From Anaerolineales bacterium (GTDB lineage: Bacteria > Chloroflexota > Anaerolineae > Anaerolineales > UBA11858), in the NCBI GenBank assembly GCA_028278545.1, contig JANQED010000011.1:1-35248 (forward strand): a stretch of 35,248 nucleotides of DNA, given 5' to 3'. Positions 7,018 to 15,051 of this stretch are shown piece after piece; within the stretch, counting starts at the first letter, position 1; every line of letters begins with the position of its first letter. The notes below the pieces were generated by a model. The model ran no database searches and had not been told where the DNA came from. It saw nothing but the letters and a program-made list of their open reading frames with translations. Position numbers and translations under genes: made by a program.

Positions 7018-7845
7018 TTATGCTCCTGCTTCAAGCTGCTTGACGATGCTGAGAACTGCCTTGCGGGAAAGCTTCTTCTCACCTCGCTCCAAGGCTTCTA
7101 AGGTGGCATAAGCCAATGCTCTAGGGATTTCAACAAAAGTCTTAAAAGAGGTTTTTGGCAGGGTTTTAGCGTAAGCGCTGAAACTGTCGAGGTTTTCACG
7201 GGCATAAGCGAACATGCGCTCTTCATCCCAGCCCTGGGGAAAGAAATTCACGCCTCGGTCCAGGTCTTCGGTGCGGTTGCGTAGGATGTTGACCGTCTGC
7301 AAGCCGCGGCCAAACTGGATGGCGTACGTGCGATGAATCTGGATCTTCTCGAACCAGGCCCACAGATCGCAGAGCAGCAACCCTACTGCGCCAGCTACAC
7401 CGTAGGTATAGCGGTCTAAATCGGCGATGGACAAGACTTCGAACTCATTGGTAGCCCAATGAGCCATGCGGTCGGCCATCGCGGCTGTGGCTTCCCAGAT
7501 GCGCGGAGCGATGAATGTGGGCGCGAGGCAGGCCCATTCGCCGAGCCGCAATGTCACCTCGGGGAGCACGTCGTGGAATTCCATCAGCGATGTTTCGAGA
7601 ACCTGATGCGAGAAAGTGTCGCCCGATGTCTGGGCCTGAAGGATCAGGCTGATCGTCCTGAGTATCCTGGCTTTGAGATTCGCATCTAATGTGGGGTGAT
7701 CTTCTACTTCGTCAATTGCCCGCAGACAAAGGTAACCGGAAGCGACCGCTTCTCGAAGCCCCTTGGGCAGCCGAACGATGGGCAAGTAGAAAGTCCGGCT
7801 GGTGAGTTTTAGGGTGTGCATTGCTTCTTGATAGACTACCATCAT
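7018..7845 (-). CDS. Squalene/phytoene synthase family protein
   Basis: A head-to-head prenyl transferase homologue of 275 residues. The family joins two farnesyl or geranylgeranyl diphosphates. The substrate-entry motif SRTFYLPI (residues 16-23) and first Asp-rich motif DEVED (45-49) resemble squalene synthases. The second motif, normally of the form RDxxED, reads RNRTED: the first metal-binding Asp is Asn190 while Asp194 remains. NFFPQGW follows, as in the family. The substitution could lower or change activity. The ATG at 7845 has GAGG ten bases upstream. The flavoprotein reductase lies directly downstream, consistent with a hopanoid or carotenoid-type pathway, although no cyclase or desaturase is present in the window. 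Confidence 0.85.
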   Translation of the reverse strand: MMVVYQEAMHTLKLTSRTFYLPIVRLPKGLREAVASGYLCLRAIDEVEDHPTLDANLKARILRTISLILQAQTSGDTFSHQVLETSLMEFHDVLPEVTLRLGEWACLAPTFIAPRIWEATAAMADRMAHWATNEFEVLSIADLDRYTYGVAGAVGLLLCDLWAWFEKIQIHRTYAIQFGRGLQTVNILRNRTEDLDRGVNFFPQGWDEERMFAYARENLDSFSAYAKTLPKTSFKTFVEIPRALAYATLEALERGEKKLSRKAVLSIVKQLEAGA

Positions 7846-8030
7846 CTTGGGCCTCGATTGTTATCGGGATATTGGAGAACAAACAGGGTGATCTACGGAT
7901 CGCGAAAGAGTGTAGAGATCGGAACTCTGCGCTTTTCGCGAAGTGCGAATGCTAAGATCACTTAATATTCATTATAACCCCAAAGTCGGGAATCGGTTCT
8001 TGGTGGCGGTAGAGAAAACGCCGGGTGTCT
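7846..8030 (-). promoter_or_regulatory. Intergenic leader of the squalene-synthase-like gene: -10 box and inverted repeat
   Basis: A TATAAT -10 reads leftward at 7976-7971, but no good -35 is seen. The expected 5' leader of about 120 bases contains TCGCGAAA (7900-7907) and its reverse complement TTTCGCGA (7934-7941), able to form a hairpin or serve as an operator. No terminator is visible after the stop of the penicillin-binding-protein homologue at 8031. Confidence 0.4.
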
Positions 8031-10925
8031 TCAGCGTTGGACGGAGAAAGATACCGATTGGCTGTTCTCGTTCCCTGCCAAGTCAACAGCCCTGATCTCT
8101 AGCGAGTGATCTCCAATGCGGGGCAGCCACGGGAATGCGAAGGGGGGTTGGGTTTGTGTTTCGATGAGAGTATCGTCGATGAAGTATTCGATGAACTCAA
8201 GGCCGATGTTGTCACTGGCTTGAATCTGGAAGGTTATCGGCGTTGTGGCTTGATAATCGAAGACTTGCTCGGCTTCGGGGTAGGCGATAGAAATCTCAGG
8301 GGGTTGATTATCCACCGTCACCTGGATGGTATCGGTATCGACTTGTTGATCGTCGCGAAGCACGATGAGTTGGATTGCATAGAGGCCGTTGAGGCCTGAA
8401 GTATCCCAGGTGGTAAGCGTTCCGTTGACAATCGGTGCGGTGATATCCTCGCTGATCGCCACCCAACTTTGGGGATTTAGCCCCTGGCCGACCTGGAGTC
8501 GAAAGGAAACGAAGTCGCTGCCGGAGGCGGTACCCTGGATGCTGACCTCACCTTTGGCGTTGGAAAAGATTTGTGGGGAGGTAATTTGGGCATTTGGGGA
8601 GGGACTGGGCGCATAAATGACGTCGTAGGTCTCCGGCGGGGCGGGGATTTCAGTCTGCTCAGCCCAGAGGCTGGCTTTGGGTGGTACGAGCATGTATACC
8701 CGTTCTTCGATCAGTTCGGGGGGGGTGAAGACGGTCGCCAGACGCCCTGTCTCACGATTGACCTGATAAGACCGATACAGCGTGTCGAGCTGGGTGGGCT
8801 CATGGCCGCTGAGGAATACTTCGCTGATCACCGAGGGGCAGTCTTGGGTTGGCAGCATCCCGGACGGGTCGCAAACGGTCATGGTGCTGATGCCAGGCGG
8901 AGCACTCCAAGAGACTGCGGGGAGGCCCTGGGTGGCGTATTTAATGAGGGCATGCCAGAGAGCAGCGCTGACCTTGGGGTTCAAATCCCCACCCTCAAAG
9001 GAGTCCGATGCTTCCCCCCCCATCCAGACCCCCACCACCAGTTGGGGGGTGTATCCTATGGTCCAACTGTCATCCCCGGAGGCAGTGCGTCCCATTTTGA
9101 CCGCAGCAGGTTGTCCAATCTCCAGGGGGTTAGGGTGTCCCAGACTCTCCCAACGGGCCGACTCGTCACTTAATATGTGGTTGATCAGATAGGCGAGCTG
9201 TGGGCTGGTCACGGGTTGGGTCGTAGGCGTGGTATCGACCACCCACTCGCCCCCATGAATATCGCTGACGCGTTGGATGGTTACCGGTTCGAGTTCAAAA
9301 TGATCTTCTTCGGCAATGACTTCCCCCACGAACTTACCCTGGTTCGCCAGAATGCCAAAGGCTTGGGTCATCTCTAATAGCGTGACTTCGCCGCCGTCAA
9401 GGAGATATTGACAGCTTGGGCACTCAGGCATGGGGCTGGCCTCCGGGGTTTGAAATGCCATCGGCATCCCGAATTGACCGACGGTGCGCCAGACGTTCTC
9501 GGCCCCAATCTGGTAGATGGTGTCCAAAGCTGGGATGAGGTAGTCGTTTGCCAGAGCCAGGCGGAGACGCATTGGCCCTCGAAATTCGGCGGTGGGGTTG
9601 GTGATCTGGCTGACTTCCTCGCTAAACAGGTAGGGGATATCCCACAGCAGGCTTGCGGGATGAAAGCCGCGGGTGAAGGCGGTCAGGTAGACAAAAGGGG
9701 TCAGGAGTGAGCCGGGGTTGTGGCCTGGGGAATGGGCCGGGTCAAGCCCGGGGGTGGTCTCTCCCACCATGGCGTGAATCTGCCCTGTGAGCGGGTTGGA
9801 AATGATGATATTGGCGTGGAGATCGTCGTAAGAGCCGTCTTCAACCGCCAACGAGGGGAGCAGCCGGGCTGCATTACAGTCCTGGTTTGGTGTTTCTGTT
9901 CCGGCCAGATCGGCCAGGTGTGCCTGGGTTGTGCATAGGGCCTGTTCCTGCAAGTCGTAGTCCAGGGTGGTGAAGATCTCGAAGCCGCCGCGCTCTATTC
10001 GTTCGATGGGGATATGGGAAGATAGCTGTTCCCACACCAGATTGATAAATGCCGGGGCGATGATTTCGCTCTCCAGGGTGGTGTTTTGGAAAGTGATTTC
10101 CGCCTCTTGAGCCTGCTCAGCCTCTTGCGGGGAGATCAATCCTTCGGAGAGCATCACCTCAACGACCGCTTGGCCGCGCTCGATGGCTGTATCAGGCGTG
10201 TCGATGGGGTTGATGCTGGGGGCTTCGGCGACTGCCGCCAGGACGGCTGTTTCTGCTAGATTCAGTTCATCGACGGGTCTTCCGAAGTAAACCTGGGCGG
10301 CTGCCGCACAGCCATAGACCTGATTGCCATAATAGGCGCTGTTGAGATACCATTCCAAGACTTTCTGGCGGCCATAGTTGCTCGTGATCTGGACGGCTAA
10401 CAGGCGCTCTCTCAACTCGCGTCGAAGGCCGGGGGGTTCATCCCAGAGCAGCAAATCTGAAACTAAGCGTTGAGCCAGCGGCTTGGCGGCTTGTGATTGA
10501 AGATCAAACGAGGCGAAGCCGAGATGTCTCCAAAAAGTTGGGTCGGCGTAGGCGATGGTGGCTTGAACGAGTTCTTGGGGAATGGATGTGCGTGTAGTCG
10601 TTTGCCCTTCTGATAAGGGGAGGTACGCTCGCTCCGAGACGGCGGGATGTTCGAGTTCGAGGAGTACCTGTGCGCCATCACGATCATAGAAGCGCGTCGG
10701 CTGCAGCAGCAGACCGTTGGGCGGCTCAAGGAGCAGGGGGATCGTCTCTAAAGCCGGGAGGTCTTTTGCGAATGTGGCATAAAGCACTGTCGCCCCAATG
10801 ACGAGGACCGCTGCCAAGAGGCTTAGCGTCAATGCACAACTCAACCCGGATCGTCTCAGGGAGGTATGGGCGTACTTCTTGCGACGACGCTGGCGCGCCC
10901 TCAGTATCTGGGTGGTGTTGGGCAT
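8031..10925 (-). CDS. Class A penicillin-binding protein homologue (PBP1C-like) with degenerate active sites
   Basis: A membrane-anchored homologue of bifunctional peptidoglycan synthases, 964 residues from the ATG at 10925. A TTG at 10940 is also possible and neither has a clear ribosome site. Order: basic cytoplasmic tail, one transmembrane helix (about 28-50), glycosyltransferase-51-like domain (about 75-270), transpeptidase-like domain (about 370-680), and Ig-like repeats (about 800-964). The catalytic residues are mostly gone. The first GT51 glutamate, in E-D-x-x-F-x-x-H-x-G, is Ala127 (ADPTFWRHLG). The transpeptidase SxxK is SLLT (406-409), SxN is replaced (around 460-463), and KTG is KMG (610-612). 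The frame is intact and the fold-determining parts (YLNSAYYG, PFVYLTAF, GYTPQLVVGVWMGG) are kept. This argues for a pseudoenzyme, perhaps structural or regulatory, rather than a decaying gene. It ends the nadK-recN gene run. Confidence 0.85.
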   Translation of the reverse strand: MPNTTQILRARQRRRKKYAHTSLRRSGLSCALTLSLLAAVLVIGATVLYATFAKDLPALETIPLLLEPPNGLLLQPTRFYDRDGAQVLLELEHPAVSERAYLPLSEGQTTTRTSIPQELVQATIAYADPTFWRHLGFASFDLQSQAAKPLAQRLVSDLLLWDEPPGLRRELRERLLAVQITSNYGRQKVLEWYLNSAYYGNQVYGCAAAAQVYFGRPVDELNLAETAVLAAVAEAPSINPIDTPDTAIERGQAVVEVMLSEGLISPQEAEQAQEAEITFQNTTLESEIIAPAFINLVWEQLSSHIPIERIERGGFEIFTTLDYDLQEQALCTTQAHLADLAGTETPNQDCNAARLLPSLAVEDGSYDDLHANIIISNPLTGQIHAMVGETTPGLDPAHSPGHNPGSLLTPFVYLTAFTRGFHPASLLWDIPYLFSEEVSQITNPTAEFRGPMRLRLALANDYLIPALDTIYQIGAENVWRTVGQFGMPMAFQTPEASPMPECPSCQYLLDGGEVTLLEMTQAFGILANQGKFVGEVIAEEDHFELEPVTIQRVSDIHGGEWVVDTTPTTQPVTSPQLAYLINHILSDESARWESLGHPNPLEIGQPAAVKMGRTASGDDSWTIGYTPQLVVGVWMGGEASDSFEGGDLNPKVSAALWHALIKYATQGLPAVSWSAPPGISTMTVCDPSGMLPTQDCPSVISEVFLSGHEPTQLDTLYRSYQVNRETGRLATVFTPPELIEERVYMLVPPKASLWAEQTEIPAPPETYDVIYAPSPSPNAQITSPQIFSNAKGEVSIQGTASGSDFVSFRLQVGQGLNPQSWVAISEDITAPIVNGTLTTWDTSGLNGLYAIQLIVLRDDQQVDTDTIQVTVDNQPPEISIAYPEAEQVFDYQATTPITFQIQASDNIGLEFIEYFIDDTLIETQTQPPFAFPWLPRIGDHSLEIRAVDLAGNENSQSVSFSVQR

Positions 10926-10979
10926 ATGAGCATTGTACAACGAATTGAGATAAAGGAAAAGCCAGCCGCAGAGAGGCTC

Positions 10980-12707
10980 TCAAACAGAGGTGCGTTCCTG
11001 AGCGATCTGCAGAATTTCGCGGGCGGAATCGAGGGTGCTCTCGCTTATTTCACCGAGCATTTGGGCCAGTTCCTGCAAGCGATCTTCCCCGTCAATGGAT
11101 TGGGCCCAGGTGGTCGTACGGCCATCGAGGACGTGCTTTTGAACCCGGAAATGTTGATGCCCGAAGGCAGCTAATTGAGGCAGGTGGGTGATGCAGAAGA
11201 CCTGATGCCCTTGGGCAAGCAGCCAGAGTTTGTGCCCCACAATGGTGCCCACGCGTCCACCGATGCCTTGGTCGATCTCGTCGAAGATCAGCGTGGGGAT
11301 GTGGTCCGCTTGCACCAGGACATTTTTCAGCGCCAGCATGAGCCGGGCTGTCTCACCCCCGGAGGCGATCTTGACGAGGGGTTTGAAGCCCTCCCCGGGG
11401 TTGGTTTCGATGAAGAACTCAACTTGCTCGTGACCGTCGGCGCTGAAGGCGACGCGCTCTCCGCTGGGCAGCGCGATGCCGTTGGGGTCGGGTTTGTGTC
11501 GGAATTCGACCTGAAAGCGCGCCCCGGACATACGCAGATCGCCCAGTTCAGTCTCAATCGCCTTTTGCATCTTCTCAGCGGCTGCATGGCGCTGGACCGA
11601 TAATGTTTGGGCGCGCTCCCCAAGCTGGGTAAGCAGTTGGCTTTCTTCAGTTTCTAACTCTTGAACACGCTCACCGGCATGGGTGATGGCTGCCAGATCA
11701 TCTGCGGCCTGCCCCCCGAAAGCCAGCACATCTCCGATTGTGTCCCCATATTTGCGTTTGAGGTTGTTGATCAGCCCTATGCGTTCTTCGATTTGATCGA
11801 GCCTCTGGGGGTTGAATTCCAAATTATCCAGATAGAGGCGCAGGGCGTGGCCGATCTCGGCCAGCTCTTCAAAGCTTGTTGCTGCCAGGTCTTTGAGGGG
11901 GGCCTGGGTTTCGTCTAGTTGGGCCAGGTTGGTCAGGGCCTCGACGACCTGCCCGAAGCGATCTGTGATGGAAGGCTCTTCCGGGGAGCTTATATCAAGA
12001 TTGAGCAACGCCTTTTGCCCCAAAGAGGATAGTTTTTCCGCGTTTGCCAGGCGGGTGCGTTCTTCTCCGAGTTCCTTTTCTTCCCCTGCTTTCAGGTTGG
12101 CGGCTTCGATTTCGTTGATTTGATAGCTGAGCAAATCGGCGCGTTGCGCGGCATCGCGTTCGTGCTCTCTCAGGCTGCGGAGTTGCTCGCGTAGGGCGGA
12201 TAACTGTTGATAAGTCGATCTGTATTGGTCGAAAGCGTCTTGAAGATTGGCATAGCGGTCGAGCAGGCGCAGGTGCTGCCTCACGCGCAAGAGCGAGAGG
12301 TGTTCGGATTGTCCGTGGATATCGACGAGATACTGGCCGATATCACGCAGCAGGCCAACATTGGCTATGCGGCCGTTGATGCGGGCGACGTTGTCACGAT
12401 CCCGGCGGATTTCCCGCCCCAGGGTGACGTAGTCCGGGTCGTCGAGCATGGCTTCCCGGTCAAGGATGGCGTGGATGGCCTGGCGAGCAGCCGGGGGGAT
12501 GCGGAAGGTGGCCTCGATTAGCGCGTTTTCAGACCCGCTGCGGATGAATGTGCTCTCGGCGCGGCTGCCGAGCAGCGTATTCAGCGCATCCATGATGATG
12601 GACTTGCCCGCCCCGGTTTCCCCGGTGAAGGTGATCAGGCCAGGCTCGAACCGCAACTGGAGTTTATCGATGATGGCAAAATTCTCGATGTGAAGTTCAG
12701 TTAACAT
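10980..12707 (-). CDS. recN: DNA repair protein RecN
   Basis: An SMC-like ATPase for double-strand-break repair, 575 residues, normal for the family. It opens with MLTELHIENFAIID and has a Walker A GETGAGKS at residues 29-36. The middle is a long helical coiled coil (about 160-370). The C-terminal half carries the ABC signature region (IASGGETARLMLALK) and Walker B with its glutamate (TLIFDEIDQGIGG), then the D-loop/His part (ITHLPQLAAFG). It begins 16 bases after the zinc-finger membrane protein gene and belongs to the nadK transcription unit. The neighbourhood of nadK and recN is common in many bacteria. High confidence. Confidence 0.97.
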   Translation of the reverse strand: MLTELHIENFAIIDKLQLRFEPGLITFTGETGAGKSIIMDALNTLLGSRAESTFIRSGSENALIEATFRIPPAARQAIHAILDREAMLDDPDYVTLGREIRRDRDNVARINGRIANVGLLRDIGQYLVDIHGQSEHLSLLRVRQHLRLLDRYANLQDAFDQYRSTYQQLSALREQLRSLREHERDAAQRADLLSYQINEIEAANLKAGEEKELGEERTRLANAEKLSSLGQKALLNLDISSPEEPSITDRFGQVVEALTNLAQLDETQAPLKDLAATSFEELAEIGHALRLYLDNLEFNPQRLDQIEERIGLINNLKRKYGDTIGDVLAFGGQAADDLAAITHAGERVQELETEESQLLTQLGERAQTLSVQRHAAAEKMQKAIETELGDLRMSGARFQVEFRHKPDPNGIALPSGERVAFSADGHEQVEFFIETNPGEGFKPLVKIASGGETARLMLALKNVLVQADHIPTLIFDEIDQGIGGRVGTIVGHKLWLLAQGHQVFCITHLPQLAAFGHQHFRVQKHVLDGRTTTWAQSIDGEDRLQELAQMLGEISESTLDSAREILQIAQERTSV

Positions 12708-12723
12708 GCTCGCCTGCCATCAG

Positions 12724-13260
12724 TCAGCGCCTGAAGGTGAGCCCACTGATCCGGTAATAGACAGTTGAAGTGACCATAATGGCATAAGCTCCGTGCCAAA
12801 TCGACGAAAGCAGAACCCCGAAAATAGATTCGAACTGGGGGGCAAAGATCAACAGACTGATGATTCGCCAAAGGAGGACAGGCAGCGCGCCTACCAGGGC
12901 TCCCGCGGTAATGGTGAAGAACAGAGGCTTGGATCGACGGCGGCTGGTGATCATGCGCGCGCCATCGGCGATGATCACACCGGCTAAGGGGGCCAGGAAA
13001 AGCACGAAGAAGCCCAGCCTTGGGGCGATCAAACCGCCCAGATAGGATGCCAGACCGGCAAAGATGAACCCCAGCAGATAATCGTGCCATAGGGCGGTCT
13101 CGAACACCTTTTGCTGGCTGCGAACGCAGTCTTTACAGCGGTATCCCGTGGGTGTGTGAACAGCGCATTTGCTGCAAATGAGCTTCTCACAGCGGTTGCA
13201 GCGCAGATGAGTCTCCGTATTAGGGTGGTTGGCACAATATAAAGTGGATGTTTGGGTCAT
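12724..13260 (-). CDS. B-box-type zinc-finger membrane protein
   Basis: A protein of 178 residues with an N-terminal cysteine-rich module: Cys9, His12, Cys21, Cys24, Cys29, Cys32, His35, Cys42 and Cys45, in the B-box/rhomboid-linked spacing CxxHP...CxxC....CxxC......CxxC. About four hydrophobic segments follow (LLGFIFAGLASYLGGLIA; FFVLFLAPLAGVIIADG; a segment near 115-135; and one near 145-165). The start ATG overlaps the nadK stop by four bases, so the two are translationally coupled, and recN follows after 16 bases. In other bacteria this zinc module often precedes a rhomboid protease, but no Ser/His protease motif is visible here. Function unknown. Confidence 0.75.
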   Translation of the reverse strand: MTQTSTLYCANHPNTETHLRCNRCEKLICSKCAVHTPTGYRCKDCVRSQQKVFETALWHDYLLGFIFAGLASYLGGLIAPRLGFFVLFLAPLAGVIIADGARMITSRRRSKPLFFTITAGALVGALPVLLWRIISLLIFAPQFESIFGVLLSSIWHGAYAIMVTSTVYYRISGLTFRR

Positions 13261-14129
13261 GGTACCTTTTTCGTGGCGGGGTTATTGTACATATGGGGGG
13301 TAAGATTCCGATAAAAGTATCCGGGGTCCTGTATGCGCACGAATTGGACGGTATAGTCGCTGGCGCGTGCTTCCACACGATCACCGTCTTCAAGATGGAT
13401 GGGGGTCTGACCGTCGATGCTGATCACGGCCTGGTGGTCGGTATGAACGGTGATGGAAACTGAAGAGCCTTCCGCCAGGACGATGGCTCGATCTATCGAA
13501 AGGTGTGGGGCGACGGGCACCAAAAGGATGTTGCGAAGCTCTGGCGGCAGGATGGGGCCGCCGGCGGCCAGGGCGTAAGCCGTCGACCCGGTAGATGTGG
13601 CTGCGATCAAGCCGTCGGCCACATAAGTGGTCAGGAAACGGCCATCCACGCTTGCATCCAGATAAACCGGCCTGACGATCTCGCCTCGGCTGACGACCAC
13701 CTCGTTCAGCACTTCCCACCTTCCCATCAGCTCGTCGCGCCGCCACTGTTCGGTGCATAACAGCATCCGGTTTTCCAGCCAGGAATCACCGGCCAGCAGC
13801 TTTTCGATGGCGGTCTTCCACTCATCGTGCCTGAACTCCATCAGGAAGCCAAATTTGCCCATGTTGATGCCGAAAATGGGGATATCGAGGGGGGCGCACA
13901 GATGGCCGGCGCGCAGCATGGTGCCATCGCCGCCCAGGGCGATCATCAAATCGACTTTTCCAGCGGTGACGCGCGCATGTAAGTCCTCATCATAAAGAAA
14001 ACCATAAAAAGCATCGAAACCGCGCTCGGTCAGGAAGTCGGCGATCTGGCCGGCTTCCTCATGCGCCTGAGGGATTTCTGGATGGGCTGCGATGGCGACA
14101 GTCTGGAAGGGTGAAGCTGGTGAAACCAT
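13257..14129 (-). CDS. nadK: NAD kinase
   Basis: This enzyme phosphorylates NAD to NADP in the cytoplasm. It has 290 residues from the ATG at 14129. A TTG at 14156 lies inside the promoter -10 region and is rejected. The catalytic motif GGDGT is at residues 66-70 (LGGDGTMLRAG), and the second conserved block is ATSTGSTAYALAAGGPI. A late strand block (VISIDGQTPIHLEDGDRVE) also matches the family. It is the first gene of a minus-strand unit with the zinc-finger membrane protein (4-base overlap), recN and probably the PBP homologue. The -10 box ends nine bases before the ATG, so the mRNA should have almost no leader. Confidence 0.96.
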   Translation of the reverse strand: MVSPASPFQTVAIAAHPEIPQAHEEAGQIADFLTERGFDAFYGFLYDEDLHARVTAGKVDLMIALGGDGTMLRAGHLCAPLDIPIFGINMGKFGFLMEFRHDEWKTAIEKLLAGDSWLENRMLLCTEQWRRDELMGRWEVLNEVVVSRGEIVRPVYLDASVDGRFLTTYVADGLIAATSTGSTAYALAAGGPILPPELRNILLVPVAPHLSIDRAIVLAEGSSVSITVHTDHQAVISIDGQTPIHLEDGDRVEARASDYTVQFVRIQDPGYFYRNLTPHMYNNPATKKVP

Positions 14130-14138
14130 GATGGTGAA

Positions 14139-14167
14139 ATTATATCGGCAACTCAATCATCAGTGAA
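14139..14167 (-). promoter_or_regulatory. Promoter of the nadK-recN unit, near-leaderless
   Basis: On the minus strand TTCACT (14167-14162), a 17-base spacer and a consensus TATAAT (14144-14139) put the transcription start two or three bases before the nadK ATG at 14129. No Shine-Dalgarno can fit. Confidence 0.65.
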
Positions 14168-14197
14168 CGGTGAACATTTAGCGACTGAGATGGATTA

Positions 14198-14707
14198 TTA
14201 GAGTCTCTGGTCGCAGGTGGAGCGGTAGCCGCAGTGGTCGCACCTGCGGGGGGACTCGTGGGAGCGGTTGATCTTGCGAAGATGTCCCTTTGCGCGCATT
14301 TCGACGACCAAATCGACCAGATTGGCCTCCAGTTCGGGTGTGTAATCGATACGGTAGGTTCGATTAGGATACTTCAGAATCCCATGGGCTGGCCGCACGC
14401 CGTAGCTTTTCCCTACAAGGTAGCAGTAGGCCGCCAGTTGGAAGATATGGGAGTCATAAGGGGCTTCAGCCACCCGCGATGATTTCACTTCGACCGGGAT
14501 CACCATATCCCCATGTTGGACCAGATAATCAGGGCGCCCAGATAAATCTAAATCGGCGGCATAAAGGGGTTGTTCGACGGGGGCCCAATTACGGGTATCC
14601 GCGTAAATCACCTGGCCTCCGGGGAGGCCGGTTGCCCTGCGTTGCCGACCGGCTAACCAGAGCAAGACTAATCCGAGAAAGAGGAGGGTGGTTGCGAGCA
14701 GCGCCAT
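14198..14707 (-). CDS. Membrane-anchored Cas4/RecB-like nuclease, catalytic half
   Basis: A protein of 169 residues that starts with a transmembrane helix (about 3-19) followed by a PD-(D/E)XK nuclease core of the Cas4/Dna2 type. Asp60 lies in GRPDYLV, Glu73-Val-Lys75 in VIPVEVKSS, and Gln90 in QLAAYCYLVG. A C-terminal cluster has three cysteines, Cys156, Cys159 and Cys165 (CDHCGYRSTC). A Cas4 iron-sulfur site needs a fourth Cys from the N-terminus. This protein lacks it, but it is present in the preceding gene (14805-15041). Cas4 proteins are single-strand DNA exonucleases. No CRISPR array or other cas genes are in the window. The ATG has no visible ribosome site, and a 97-base gap separates it from its partner. 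Confidence 0.75.
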   Translation of the reverse strand: MALLATTLLFLGLVLLWLAGRQRRATGLPGGQVIYADTRNWAPVEQPLYAADLDLSGRPDYLVQHGDMVIPVEVKSSRVAEAPYDSHIFQLAAYCYLVGKSYGVRPAHGILKYPNRTYRIDYTPELEANLVDLVVEMRAKGHLRKINRSHESPRRCDHCGYRSTCDQRL

Positions 14708-14804
14708 AATCGGCTGGGCAGGGCATTGAAGTATGCCAGACTTGGTATTTCGTGCAGCTTTGGTGGTTTGGCAATCAGCCTCGGCTATTCACGGCTTGCT
14801 GAGG

Positions 14805-15041
14805 CTAAACAATTTGCATGGTCAGGTATACGGCCAGTAAGATCAAACCCGCCAGCAGGGATAGATATGCCAGGGTTCTCATAACGCCGCTGGCAAATAC
14901 CGCGCGCCCATGCTGTTGGTGCAGGTCTCGTCCACCGGCAAGCTCATGGGTGTTCTCGGAGAGGAACCCTTGCTGCCGGTACCACCAGGCCCGTTGGCAG
15001 TACAGATAAGAGCTGATGTCTGAAGCGCGAATTTTACGCAT
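14805..15041 (-). CDS. Cas4-like N-terminal half with a C-terminal membrane helix
   Basis: A protein of 78 residues whose first 50 match the Cas4 N-terminus. SYLYCQRAWWYRQQG carries Cys15, the usual first iron-sulfur ligand. GGRDLHQQHG carries His41, the RecB-family motif I His that binds metal. A single hydrophobic helix fills the C-terminus (about 57-78). The downstream gene begins with another membrane helix and carries the rest of the nuclease. The two products therefore complement each other exactly, as if a full-length Cas4 had been cut inside a membrane hairpin. It starts 10 bases after the translin gene and is surely co-transcribed with it. It may be a functional split protein or a broken gene. 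Confidence 0.7.
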   Translation of the reverse strand: MRKIRASDISSYLYCQRAWWYRQQGFLSENTHELAGGRDLHQQHGRAVFASGVMRTLAYLSLLAGLILLAVYLTMQIV

Positions 15042-15051
15042 TTAGTGCTGA

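Noticed and set aside
7018..7082. Longer start (GTG at 7082) for the geranylgeranyl-reductase-like gene
   Set aside because: It would overlap the upstream gene by 65 bases and add residues absent from the family. The ATG at 6998 sits right before the FAD motif.
14198..15041. Cas4-like genes as part of a CRISPR-Cas locus
   Set aside because: No direct-repeat array with regular spacers and no cas1, cas2 or effector gene occurs in the window. The context is ssb and translin.
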